DNA from: Oceanospirillaceae bacterium
GTDB lineage: Bacteria; Pseudomonadota; Gammaproteobacteria; Pseudomonadales; Balneatricaceae
Direction: 5' to 3'
Length of the DNA stretch: 51,929 nt
NCBI GenBank assembly: GCA_024686035.1
Contig: JAIBDW010000006.1
Span: forward strand, 1-51,929
Positions 1 through 8,394 of the stretch are shown here, one piece after another. The notes below the pieces were generated by a model that was not told the DNA's origin, did not search any database, and saw only the letters and a program-made list of their open reading frames with translations. The first letter of the stretch is position 1. Every line of letters starts with the position of its first letter. Position numbers and translations under genes: made by a program.

Positions 1-360
1 GCTGAATCTGTTGAGCCTGTGTTTTTAACACAAAGTAAAGAACTGGCTTATTATTGGGCGCAGCAGGCGGTGAGAAACCGCAGCGTAAGAATTGAAGGGG
101 CGCAACAACCTGTGGTGATTATGGTGGCTGTGCCAGAGGCTTTAAACAGCAAGGTTAAGCCCGATGTAGGCGCAGCAAGCTTGTTATTAGTGAAAGAGGG
201 TGAGCAATTTATGACCTTTTTGGCAGGTATATACTTAGCGAATAACTTAGAAGCCCCTGATATCAATTTAATGACAGCAGATCGCCTAGAGTATTTAAAT
301 AAATTAGGCATGGCCTATTATGATGCCGATATAGAGGTTTCTTGGTTACGCATTCTCTAA
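1..360 (+). CDS. Unidentified protein, C-terminal fragment (5' end outside window)
   Basis: I do not recognise this protein. The ORF track starts it at a GTG at position 19, but the frame is open back to base 1 with no stop, so the gene most likely begins upstream and only the last 119 codons are seen. The visible part looks globular, with no membrane segment, no cysteine and no obvious catalytic motif. It contains the short strings QQPVVIMVAVPEA and MTADRLEYLNKLG and ends in SWLRIL. About 100 bases separate it from rsd. Nothing in the fragment allows a function to be given. Confidence 0.6.
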   Translation, partial: AESVEPVFLTQSKELAYYWAQQAVRNRSVRIEGAQQPVVIMVAVPEALNSKVKPDVGAASLLLVKEGEQFMTFLAGIYLANNLEAPDINLMTADRLEYLNKLGMAYYDADIEVSWLRIL

Positions 361-462
361 ATTAAAAAACGGAAATGTTAAAACTACATTAGTGGCTCTT
401 GTTCATGCACAGTTAACAAGGTACCCTTTTGGGTAGATACTAATGCCCAAAGAGATCATTGT

Positions 463-912
463 ATGGTGCAACATCAAGCTCAACGCTTAGATCAGGCTTT
501 TGACGATTTGATTGACGCATGGTTAATTGAACGACAAGCACTACTCACTCAGTTTATGGCATTGCCACAAATGAGTGTGGCAGATGATGTGATCGGACAA
601 TTGCATCATTTTTGTGAGGCCATGGTGGATTATAGCTCCCGTGGTCACTTTAATGTGTATGAACAGTTACTGACGCATATCGCCCACTATAATGCGCAAT
701 TTACCAACCAAACCAGTGTGCTTTTGGGTAAAATCCACGACACAACAGATAAAATTGTTATTTTTGATGATGAATATGGCACTGTTGAAAAGCTTTCAAT
801 TCAAGATTTAGGCCACTTTAGTGGTCGCTTATCACGTTTAGGTGAAGTGCTTACCGACCGTTTTAATCATGAAGATCAATTGATGGAATTTTTTCAAGAA
901 ACCTTAGCTTAA
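463..912 (+). CDS. rsd: Rsd/AlgQ family sigma-70 regulator
   Basis: This 149-residue protein matches the Rsd/AlgQ family. These proteins bind region 4 of the housekeeping sigma factor and lower the pool of sigma-70 holoenzyme in stationary phase; in Pseudomonas the homologue AlgQ also affects alginate and siderophore control. Recognition rests on the all-helical layout and family strings such as LIDAWLIERQALL near the N-terminus, VDYSSRGHFNVYEQL around residue 60 and DRFNHEDQLMEFF near the end. Length is normal for the family. The ATG at 463 follows a purine-rich AAAGAGATC. It is a single gene between an unidentified gene and nadK. Function is inferred from the family. Confidence 0.85.
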   Translation: MVQHQAQRLDQAFDDLIDAWLIERQALLTQFMALPQMSVADDVIGQLHHFCEAMVDYSSRGHFNVYEQLLTHIAHYNAQFTNQTSVLLGKIHDTTDKIVIFDDEYGTVEKLSIQDLGHFSGRLSRLGEVLTDRFNHEDQLMEFFQETLA

Positions 913-984
913 TTCGTCGTTGACCTTGTTAGCTTTGTTATCCATTTAGTTAAGCCACATAGGCGCACGCCCAAAGGGGATTTT

Positions 985-1890
985 TTGACACAGTTTAAAC
1001 ATGTCGGCCTTATTGGCAGGCTTAATAGTCCCGCAGTAATTGAAACCTTACATCGTGTAATAAAATGCCTTAATCATTGTGATCGACAGGTATGGGTCGA
1101 TGATCGTATTGCAGACTCTTTGAATGCTGATCACTTACCTAATGCTTTATACGGCACTGGTGATCGTCATTTTTTGGGTAAAAATTGTGATTTAGTGATT
1201 GTGGTGGGAGGCGATGGCAGCATGCTCTCTGCCGCTCGTATTATGGCAACCTACGGTGTGGCTGTGATTGGCATAAATCGCGGCAAGCTAGGTTTTTTAA
1301 CAGACATTGCACCTGACCAAGTTGAAACCTCTTTAGAGGCGGTGTTGAATGGCCAGTTTGAAACCAGCTATCGTTTTATGCTTTCAGCCCATGTTTTGCG
1401 TGATGGCGAAGAGGTAGGTCGTGGTAGTGGCCTAAATGACATCGTATTACACCCAGGTAAGTCGGCTAGGATGTTGGCCTATGATCTGGCTATAGATGAT
1501 AAAGCTGTTTATTTTGATCGAGCTGATGGTCTTATTGTAGCTACCCCGACGGGCTCTACGGCCTATGCACTTTCAGCAGGCGGGCCAATAATGCACCCTG
1601 GATTAGATGCTATTTCTCTAGTGCCGATGAATCCTCATAATTTAAGTAGCAGGCCATTAGTAGTGGCTGCTGATGCGCAGCTGGAGATACTCATAGGTGA
1701 AGACAATAGTAACCAGCCTACAATTAGCTGTGACGGCCAAGTGCACCTTGTGTGTGAACCAGGTGATAAGGTGCACATACAGCGTCATGAGGCTAGGCTT
1801 AAAGTTTTACAACCACTTGGGCATCATTTCTATGACCGTTGTCGTAGCAAATTGGGGTGGCATGCACGTGCCAGTGATGATGGACAATGA
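985..1890 (+). CDS. nadK: NAD kinase
   Basis: ATP-dependent NAD kinase, which phosphorylates NAD+ to NADP+ in the cytosol. The 301-residue length is typical of proteobacterial enzymes. The diagnostic GGDGS motif lies at residues 75-79 (Asp77 is the catalytic base by family knowledge), followed by NRGKLGFLTD and by the NAD-binding TPTGSTAYALSAGGP. The start is TTG at 985. It is preceded by a good ribosome-binding site, AAAGGGGA, and gives the family-typical N-terminus TQFKHVGLIGR; no ATG lies nearby in frame. The stop overlaps the start of the rhomboid gene (ATGA), so the two are probably translationally coupled. Confidence 0.95.
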   Translation: MTQFKHVGLIGRLNSPAVIETLHRVIKCLNHCDRQVWVDDRIADSLNADHLPNALYGTGDRHFLGKNCDLVIVVGGDGSMLSAARIMATYGVAVIGINRGKLGFLTDIAPDQVETSLEAVLNGQFETSYRFMLSAHVLRDGEEVGRGSGLNDIVLHPGKSARMLAYDLAIDDKAVYFDRADGLIVATPTGSTAYALSAGGPIMHPGLDAISLVPMNPHNLSSRPLVVAADAQLEILIGEDNSNQPTISCDGQVHLVCEPGDKVHIQRHEARLKVLQPLGHHFYDRCRSKLGWHARASDDGQ

Positions 1891-2777
1891 TACTGTTACA
1901 CACTTTCCCCAACTCCACTGACCTTACGCTGGTTACCAAAACATTGTGGCATCATAAAGTGCCACACCGGGTGCGTTTTTTAGACGGCGAACAGCAACTG
2001 TGGTTACAAGACGCGGCGCAATATGCTCAAGGGCAGGCGTTAATGCAGCAAGTATTGCAGGGCGCTGGAGAGCCCCAGCCGGTTTTTTCAGACTCGGAAT
2101 CTGGCTCACCTGGCTTAACGACCACAGGCTCTAAAGGGTATGTTTGGGCATTTTTTAGGCGGTCTCCCGTCACATATTTCTTCTTTACTCTCATGCTTTT
2201 GGTGGTGATGGTCACTGGGATGGGTAGTGATTTGGAGATGGTTTCTTGGTTCAGCTTTTTCCCTATTGTGGTGAGTACACAAGCCTACCTTGTACCTGGA
2301 TTTGATCATTTATGGCAGCAACCGTGGCGCTTGTTGAGCCCCATGTTATTGCATTTTGGATGGCTTCATTTAGTGTTTAACGGATTGTGGTGGCTGGATT
2401 TGGGTAAGCGTATAGAACGCCAATCATCCCTTTTGTTGATCGCCTTGTTAGTGGTCACAAGTTTGGCTGCTAATGTGGCGCAAGCATGGCAAGAAACAAG
2501 CTTATTTGGCGGTATGTCTGGGGTGATATATGGTTTGCTAGGATATGTATGGGTGATGGATCGATATAACGTGCCACGATATCATTTGCCCCAAAGCATT
2601 CTTATATTTATGTTACTTTGGTTATTAGCTGGTTTAAGTGGTTTGTTCTTGTTTCTTGGGTTTGGCAACATGGCAAATATGGCGCATATAGGCGGGCTGG
2701 TGGCAGGAGTAGTGTGGGGGCTTTTACACACTTATTTGCTGCGTATGCGCTCAAGTAAAGGACAAAAAGGCTCGTGA
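1887..2777 (+). CDS. glpG: GlpG-type rhomboid intramembrane serine protease
   Basis: A rhomboid protease of the GlpG type with 296 residues. About 60-80 cytoplasmic N-terminal residues resemble the GlpG N-domain and are followed by six predicted membrane segments. The catalytic pair is visible: Ser211 in GGMSG and His267 in the last helix (AHIGG). The oxyanion helpers HLVFNGLWW (His and Asn) in helix 2 and the GLLGYVW region also match E. coli GlpG. The enzyme cleaves transmembrane substrates within the inner membrane; its substrate here is unknown. It overlaps nadK by four bases. The nadK-rhomboid-YeaC-like-DUF2797-pepN order also occurs in Pseudomonas as I remember it, so the neighbourhood is conserved but its logic is unknown. 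Confidence 0.92.
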   Translation: MILLHTFPNSTDLTLVTKTLWHHKVPHRVRFLDGEQQLWLQDAAQYAQGQALMQQVLQGAGEPQPVFSDSESGSPGLTTTGSKGYVWAFFRRSPVTYFFFTLMLLVVMVTGMGSDLEMVSWFSFFPIVVSTQAYLVPGFDHLWQQPWRLLSPMLLHFGWLHLVFNGLWWLDLGKRIERQSSLLLIALLVVTSLAANVAQAWQETSLFGGMSGVIYGLLGYVWVMDRYNVPRYHLPQSILIFMLLWLLAGLSGLFLFLGFGNMANMAHIGGLVAGVVWGLLHTYLLRMRSSKGQKGS

Positions 2778-2831
2778 GAGAGAGGTTTATGATATTATTT
2801 GCATTAACGTTTTATGTAAGAGGTTTGTTTG

Positions 2832-3089
2832 ATGGAATATAAGCAAGTTATTTCCCAACTCACTCCAGAAATCTACCTAAGTCTGAAAACTGCCTTAGAG
2901 ATTGGTAAATGGCCTGATGGTAGAGTGCTAAGTGAAGCTCAAAAAAATTCCTGCATGGAAGCTGTGTTGAGCTATCAGTCTATGAAATTAGACACAAAGC
3001 AACACTCAGGGTATATGCCTGATCAGTGCGCGTCTAAATCTAGTTCTGTACCTGCTGTGACAGAAGAAAAGATCATCAAAATACACTAA
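2832..3089 (+). CDS. DUF1315 (YeaC-like) small conserved protein
   Basis: An 85-residue member of the DUF1315/YeaC family, recognised by the N-terminal strings LTPEIYLSLKTALEIGKWPDGR and EAQKNSCMEAVLSYQ. The last 20-25 residues look disordered. The ORF track uses the TTG at 2829. The ATG at 2832 is better because it sits about eight bases after the ribosome-binding site AAGAGG. No biochemical role is established for the family as far as I know. The stop lies two bases before the DUF2797 start, so both are probably on one transcript with nadK, glpG and pepN. Confidence 0.85.
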   Translation: MEYKQVISQLTPEIYLSLKTALEIGKWPDGRVLSEAQKNSCMEAVLSYQSMKLDTKQHSGYMPDQCASKSSSVPAVTEEKIIKIH

Positions 3090-3091
3090 TT

Positions 3092-3934
3092 ATGCAAACA
3101 TCTAATGTGCTTTCTGGGCACCTCCAAAAACTCACCACCCATATTGATTCTGTGCCTGACGCTCAAGTGCAATATACGCTTGTGTTAGGTGATCAACAGT
3201 TGCACCTTAACGCTTTAATAGGCCAAACCATTCGTTTAGAGCATTTGGGACAGATTAACTGCAGCCACTGTGGCCGTAAAACCAAAAAAAGTTATAGCCA
3301 AGGCCACTGCTTTGTTTGTATGCAAAAATTACCACAATGTGATTTATGTATTATGAGTCCAGAGCGCTGTCATTTTGACGCAGGTACTTGTCGGGATGAG
3401 GCTTGGGGACAAGCCTTTTGTATGCAGCCCCATATCGTTTATTTGGCTAATTCATCGGGCCTTAAGGTAGGCATTACTCGGGTTAATCAAATGCCTACAC
3501 GTTGGCTGGATCAAGGCGCATCACAAGCCATGCCTATTATGCAGGTGGCCACACGTAAATTGTCTGGACAAGTGGAAACTGTGCTCAAACAATATGTAAC
3601 CGATAAAACAAATTGGCGCAAACTACTTCAAAGCGACGCCCAACCTATTGATATGGCCCAAGCAGCGGATGCATTGTTAAATGAATCAGAAGCAGATTTA
3701 GAAGTGTTACTGGGGGCACTGAGCCACCAAGATTACCAGTGGTTAGATACAGCTGCGATGAGTATGCGCTACCCAGTATTAGAATACCCCAGTAAAATTA
3801 AGTCCCATAACCTAGACAAGGAGCCTGTCTTAGAAGGTAGATTGATGGGTATAAAGGGGCAATATCTTATTTTTGATACAGCGGTCATTAACATCCGCAA
3901 ATACACATCCTATTTGGTGCAATTGAGCTCATGA
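3092..3934 (+). CDS. DUF2797 family cysteine-rich protein
   Basis: A 280-residue protein of the DUF2797 family. The middle holds many cysteines in probable zinc-binding pairs: CSHCGRK, CFVCMQKL, CDLC and further Cys and His residues around residues 55-115. A segment reading PHIVYLANSSGLKVGITR and TRWLDQGA follows; to me it resembles the start of a GIY-YIG-like nuclease fold, but this is inference. No signal peptide or membrane segment is seen, so it should be cytosolic. It overlaps pepN by four bases. The molecular function is not known; a nucleic-acid role is only a guess from the zinc motifs and the GIY-YIG resemblance. Confidence 0.85.
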   Translation: MQTSNVLSGHLQKLTTHIDSVPDAQVQYTLVLGDQQLHLNALIGQTIRLEHLGQINCSHCGRKTKKSYSQGHCFVCMQKLPQCDLCIMSPERCHFDAGTCRDEAWGQAFCMQPHIVYLANSSGLKVGITRVNQMPTRWLDQGASQAMPIMQVATRKLSGQVETVLKQYVTDKTNWRKLLQSDAQPIDMAQAADALLNESEADLEVLLGALSHQDYQWLDTAAMSMRYPVLEYPSKIKSHNLDKEPVLEGRLMGIKGQYLIFDTAVINIRKYTSYLVQLSS

Positions 3935-6570
3935 CTAAAAACACCCAAGTGATTTATTTAAAAGATTATCAGGTTCCTGTGTTCATCATTGAAACCACTA
4001 ATCTGGATATTCGTATTGGTGATGAATATACCTCTGTAGTGGCACGACTAAAAGTGCGTCGTAACCTTGCAAGTGATGCAGATACATCCGCCTTGGTATT
4101 GCAAGGTGGTAGCGACATTAAGCTTCAAGAAGTGATGATGGACGGCCTTATTTTAGATCACTCAGACTATGATTTAGAAGATGGAATGTTATCTATCCAC
4201 CAGTGTCCAGAAGCCTTTGAATTGACCACCGAGTGCTTGATCCAGCCGCAGCTCAATACCACTTTAGAAGGGCTTTATAAGTCTGGTGGTATGTATTGCA
4301 CTCAGTGCGAGGCCGAAGGATTTCGCAATATTACATATTACCTAGATCGCCCAGATGCCTTGTCCATTTTTACGACTCGTATCAGTGCAAATAAAGCGCG
4401 TTATCCTATTTTATTGGCTAACGGTAATCCAGTGGAGCATGGCGATCTAGACAATGGCGAGCATTTTGCTGTGTGGCATGATCCATTTCCCAAGCCTGCC
4501 TATTTGTTTGCTATGGTGGCGGGTGACTTGGTGCGCCAAGATGCAGAATTTACCACCATGTCTGGCAGGAGTGTTGATTTACAGATTTTTGTGGAAGCCC
4601 ATAACAGCCATAAATGTGATCACGCATTGGCATCCCTTAAACGGTCAATGCTGTGGGATGAAAAGGTGTACGGTCGTGAATATGATTTAGACTTATTTAT
4701 GATCGTGGCTGTGGATGACTTCAACATGGGGGCCATGGAGAACAAAGGCCTCAATATTTTTAATTCCGACTGTGTGTTAGCCGATCCAGCCACTAGCAGC
4801 GACGCCATGTTCGAGCGTATCGAGGGTATTGTCGCCCATGAATACTTTCATAACTGGTCTGGTAATCGAGTTACTTGTCGTGACTGGTTCCAACTGAGTT
4901 TGAAAGAAGGCTTTACAGTCTATCGTGATTCTCAATACACCGCAGACACTTATTCTGCGGCGGTAAAGCGTATTGATGATGTCACCGTATTGCGTACCCA
5001 TCAGTTTGCTGAAGATGCAGGCCCCATGGCGCACCCTATCCGTCCAGCGTCTTACATAGAAATTAATAATTTTTACTCAGTGACCGTGTATGAAAAAGGT
5101 GCTGAAGTTGTGGGAATGATCCATACATTGCTTGGAGATGAGTTGTTTCGAAAGGGAAGTGATTTGTATTTTGACCGTCACGATGGTCAGGCAGTTACCA
5201 CAGATGATTTTATCGCCGCTATGAGTGACGCTAGTGGTGTTGATTTGCGCCAGTTTACACGCTGGTATAGTCAAGCAGGCACACCGACTTTAACGGTCAC
5301 AGATGTTTATGATGACGCATCTAACGAGTATCGCCTTACTGTTGAACAATTTACGCCAGCTACGCCAGAGTGCCAAGAAAAGCAGCCCTTCCATTTACCC
5401 TTACGCATCGCTTTGTTGGATGCTAGTGGGGCGCAAATGCCTTTAGAATTAAAGGATGTGGGGCCTTTGACAGGCAAAGAGACTGTGCTGAATATTACTA
5501 AAAACAAACAAACCTTTGTGTTTGAAGGGGTCATCCAAAACCCTGTGCCATCTTTATTGCGAGGCTTTTGTGCCCCTGTAAAGTTGGACTATCACTACAC
5601 TCAAGAGCAACTATTGTTTTTGGCTAGTAAAGACACTGATGGTTTTTGTCGATGGGAAGCTTGTCAACGGTTGTTGATTGAAGCCGTGACACAGGCCATG
5701 TTGCAGCCAATTGGTTATCAACTAGGGCCAGAACTGACAACCATGTTACGCAGCAGTTTGGTGGATGAAACCCTAGACCCTGCTATGGTTGCCAAGTTGG
5801 TGCAGCTGCCCAGTGAAGCCTATTTGGCAGAGAATCAAGCCACGGTGGATGTAGACTTGATTCACGCGGGTAGGGAAGCGATGCGTGTTGCGATAGCGCA
5901 AGCTCTAGAGAGCGATTTGCTAGCGTGTTACCAAAGTAACCATGACACCGGGCCTTTTAGTCAAACAGGCAATGCTATTGGTAAACGAGCGCTTAAAAAT
6001 ACGTGTTTGTTTTATCTTAATAGTTTAGATGATGTTCACTATCAGGAAATAGCGCAAGCTCAATATCAGCTGCAAGCTAACATGACGGACGTTGGGGCGG
6101 CTTTACATATTTTAACTGGTCAAAAAAATAGTGCTATATCTGTGCCATTATTGGCTGACTTTTATCAAAGGTGGCAAGATGATGCGCAAGTGGTGTGCCA
6201 ATGGTTTGCCATGCAAGCAGGGACCAATTTGCCCGGTCGTTTGTCTCATGTAAAAGCCTTGCTTGAGCATGCTTCATTTGATATTCGTAATCCTAATAAA
6301 GTGCGCAGCTTAGTGGGTAGTTTTATCCGCAGTGCGATTAATTTCCATAGTGCAGATGGCAGTGGTTACGAATTTGTGGCGGATATGATTTTGCGACTGG
6401 ATCCTATTAACCCGATGATTGCTGCCAATCTAGCCAAACCCTTAGGGCGTTTTAAGCCCCACACAATCAATAGACAAGTGCTGATGCAAGCACAATTGCA
6501 AAGATTAAGCCAAGCCAAGCTTAGCAGTGACGTGTATGAAGTAGTCACTAAAGCATTGGCAGCAAGTTAA
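3931..6570 (+). CDS. pepN: Aminopeptidase N (M1 metallopeptidase)
   Basis: PepN is a cytosolic zinc aminopeptidase that removes N-terminal residues from peptides during protein turnover. At 879 residues it has the usual bacterial PepN length. The exopeptidase signature GAMEN is at residues 267-271. The zinc site HEYFH starts at His303, with the third ligand Glu326 in LSLKEG, giving the HEXXH-18-E arrangement. The catalytic M1 domain is followed by the beta-sandwich domain and the long alpha-helical C-terminal domain. The ATG overlaps the stop of the DUF2797 gene and has only a weak ribosome-binding site, which suggests translational coupling. No terminator is seen before hemH. Confidence 0.96.
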   Translation: MTKNTQVIYLKDYQVPVFIIETTNLDIRIGDEYTSVVARLKVRRNLASDADTSALVLQGGSDIKLQEVMMDGLILDHSDYDLEDGMLSIHQCPEAFELTTECLIQPQLNTTLEGLYKSGGMYCTQCEAEGFRNITYYLDRPDALSIFTTRISANKARYPILLANGNPVEHGDLDNGEHFAVWHDPFPKPAYLFAMVAGDLVRQDAEFTTMSGRSVDLQIFVEAHNSHKCDHALASLKRSMLWDEKVYGREYDLDLFMIVAVDDFNMGAMENKGLNIFNSDCVLADPATSSDAMFERIEGIVAHEYFHNWSGNRVTCRDWFQLSLKEGFTVYRDSQYTADTYSAAVKRIDDVTVLRTHQFAEDAGPMAHPIRPASYIEINNFYSVTVYEKGAEVVGMIHTLLGDELFRKGSDLYFDRHDGQAVTTDDFIAAMSDASGVDLRQFTRWYSQAGTPTLTVTDVYDDASNEYRLTVEQFTPATPECQEKQPFHLPLRIALLDASGAQMPLELKDVGPLTGKETVLNITKNKQTFVFEGVIQNPVPSLLRGFCAPVKLDYHYTQEQLLFLASKDTDGFCRWEACQRLLIEAVTQAMLQPIGYQLGPELTTMLRSSLVDETLDPAMVAKLVQLPSEAYLAENQATVDVDLIHAGREAMRVAIAQALESDLLACYQSNHDTGPFSQTGNAIGKRALKNTCLFYLNSLDDVHYQEIAQAQYQLQANMTDVGAALHILTGQKNSAISVPLLADFYQRWQDDAQVVCQWFAMQAGTNLPGRLSHVKALLEHASFDIRNPNKVRSLVGSFIRSAINFHSADGSGYEFVADMILRLDPINPMIAANLAKPLGRFKPHTINRQVLMQAQLQRLSQAKLSSDVYEVVTKALAAS

Positions 6571-6688
6571 CCCATAACATAAGTCTTTAAATGCCAATGT
6601 GCTTGTTACGCATATTGCTTGCTTTGCCCTGAGTTATGGCATGGCTTTTATCATATTTATGGCATTTGAACACAGTAGGAGATTCACA

Positions 6689-7696
6689 ATGAAATTTGTC
6701 GGTGAAAAAGATTATCAGCATGGCATGGACACTAAGGTAGGGGTGTTAATTACCAACTTGGGCACGCCAGATGCTCCCACTAAAAAAGCCCTGCGCACGT
6801 ACCTTAAAGAATTTTTAAGTGATCCAAGGGTGATCGAAACACCAAAAATAATTTGGCAAATCATTCTGAATGTTATTATTCTTAATGTGCGTCCTGCAAA
6901 AAGTGCCAAAGCTTATGAAACAGTTTGGACAGACAGTGGTAGCCCACTATACGACATTGCTAAAAAACAACAGGCTGCCCTTGTCGAAAAACTACCTAAT
7001 CTTGTGGTTGGTTTGGCCATGCGGTTCGGCAACCCAAGTATAGAAAGTCAGCTTATTAAAATGCGTGACCAAGGTGTGCGTAAGATCTTAATCTTCCCCA
7101 TGTACCCACAATATTGTGCAGCGACTACCGCAAGTACCTTTGATAAAGTGACTCAAGTGCTAAATAAATGGCGCTGGATACCTGAAGTGCGTTTTATTAA
7201 TGATTATTATCACGATGAGCTCTACGTTAAAGCCTTGGCAAATAGTATCGTGGCCTTTCGTGAAAAGCATGGTAAACCAGACTTAACGTTGTTTAGTTAC
7301 CATGGTATCCCCAAAGCTTACCTCGATAAAGGTGACCCTTACCATTGCTTCTGCCGTGCCACTACGCGCCTAGTAAAAGAGCGTTTAAATTTAACAGACG
7401 AAGAAGTAATGACGACTTTTCAAAGTCGCTTTGGCCCTGCAGAATGGCTACAGCCTTATACGGATATCACACTTAAAGAGTTGCCTGCCAAAGGCATTAA
7501 AAATGTGCATATTATTGCCCCAGCGTTTAGTGCGGATTGCTTAGAGACCATTGAAGAAATTAGCGTAGAAAATAGGGAATACTTCATGGAAAGTGGTGGA
7601 GAAACCTACCGCTATATTCCTTGCTTAAACGACAGTGAAGAACACATTGAGCTCTTCACTAAGCTGATTAGACAACATACCCAAGGGTGGGATTAA
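6689..7696 (+). CDS. hemH: Ferrochelatase
   Basis: Ferrochelatase inserts ferrous iron into protoporphyrin IX, the last step of protoheme synthesis. The ORF track starts at 6599 with a hydrophobic leader that is not typical. I chose the ATG at 6689 because AGGAGA lies eight bases upstream, giving 335 residues beginning MKFVGEKDY, and the conserved body starts with GVLITNLGTP. The metal-binding His205 is in FSYHGIPK, and the conserved Glu lies in ETIEEIS. The gene ends tail to tail with ribE, the two stop codons overlapping. Its product is the precursor for the heme A pathway (ctaB, ctaA) encoded further on. Confidence 0.94.
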   Translation: MKFVGEKDYQHGMDTKVGVLITNLGTPDAPTKKALRTYLKEFLSDPRVIETPKIIWQIILNVIILNVRPAKSAKAYETVWTDSGSPLYDIAKKQQAALVEKLPNLVVGLAMRFGNPSIESQLIKMRDQGVRKILIFPMYPQYCAATTASTFDKVTQVLNKWRWIPEVRFINDYYHDELYVKALANSIVAFREKHGKPDLTLFSYHGIPKAYLDKGDPYHCFCRATTRLVKERLNLTDEEVMTTFQSRFGPAEWLQPYTDITLKELPAKGIKNVHIIAPAFSADCLETIEEISVENREYFMESGGETYRYIPCLNDSEEHIELFTKLIRQHTQGWD

Positions 7697-8301
7697 TTTC
7701 TTGTTGCTAAAACGCGCTCCACTGTCGCTACAATAGTTTGGGTTTGATGATCGATTTCCATATTCACTAAATCTCCAGGGTTTGCGTTACCAAACCCTGT
7801 GACTCTAAGAGTTTCAGGAATAAGACAAACGCAAAACTTAGATTCTTCAACGCAGCCTACAGTGAGACTGCAGCCATTAAGGCCAATAAAACCTTGGGGT
7901 AAAACGTGTTTTTTGTGTGCCTCAGGTAGGTTAAACCAAATGTTGGTATTGCCATCTTGTTTGTCGATTTGACTGATCGCTAGCGCTATGGAAACATGCC
8001 CTGAAATAATATGACCACCTATTTCATCACCATATTTTAATGAGCGTTCTACATTCACCCAATCCCCTTGTTTTAGCAGGCCTAGGTTGGTTAACTTGAG
8101 GGTTTGGCCGATAACATCAAAACTAAAATGGTTATCACGTTGTGCGGTGACTGTCAGGCAGGTGCCATTGATCGCAATACTTGCACCAATGTCAACCTTT
8201 TCGCTGATCGCTTGTGGAAGAGTGATAACAAAGCTGCGCTGGTTAGTGCCAGTGACAATGGATTTAATTTGGCCTTGGCCTTGGACGATACCCGTGAACA
8301 T
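7693..8301 (-). CDS. ribE: Riboflavin synthase, alpha chain
   Basis: Riboflavin synthase dismutates two 6,7-dimethyl-8-ribityllumazine molecules to riboflavin and a pyrimidine. The 202 residues contain two lumazine-binding repeats: the first starts MFTGIVQGQGQI with INGTCLTV, and the second contains GHIISGHV and LNGCSLTV. This stand-alone gene, separate from a rib operon, resembles the enterobacterial ribE (formerly ribC) situation. No FMN riboswitch fits into the 93 bases between it and the divergent dusC. The ATG at 8301 has only a weak upstream GGGT. Confidence 0.94.
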   Translation of the reverse strand: MFTGIVQGQGQIKSIVTGTNQRSFVITLPQAISEKVDIGASIAINGTCLTVTAQRDNHFSFDVIGQTLKLTNLGLLKQGDWVNVERSLKYGDEIGGHIISGHVSIALAISQIDKQDGNTNIWFNLPEAHKKHVLPQGFIGLNGCSLTVGCVEESKFCVCLIPETLRVTGFGNANPGDLVNMEIDHQTQTIVATVERVLATRN

Positions 8302-8394
8302 GATTTACCCGAAAGTGGTTAGAAAAGCCGATATAAAAGCGTTAGATGGCTATGTTATCCGAGCGCAGCGTATCTGTGAAGTAGAGTTTAGCTT

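Noticed and set aside
422-435. TACCC-TTTT-GGGTA hairpin ahead of rsd
   Set aside because: Only five base pairs, no T-run or promoter linkage; too weak to list as a site.
6599-6688. N-terminal hydrophobic extension of hemH in the ORF track
   Set aside because: Ferrochelatases of this type start near MKFVGEKDY, where a proper AGGAGA site precedes an ATG; the extension starts at a GTG with no such site.
8302-8394. FMN riboswitch upstream of ribE
   Set aside because: The gap of 93 bases is too short and shows none of the conserved RFN stems.
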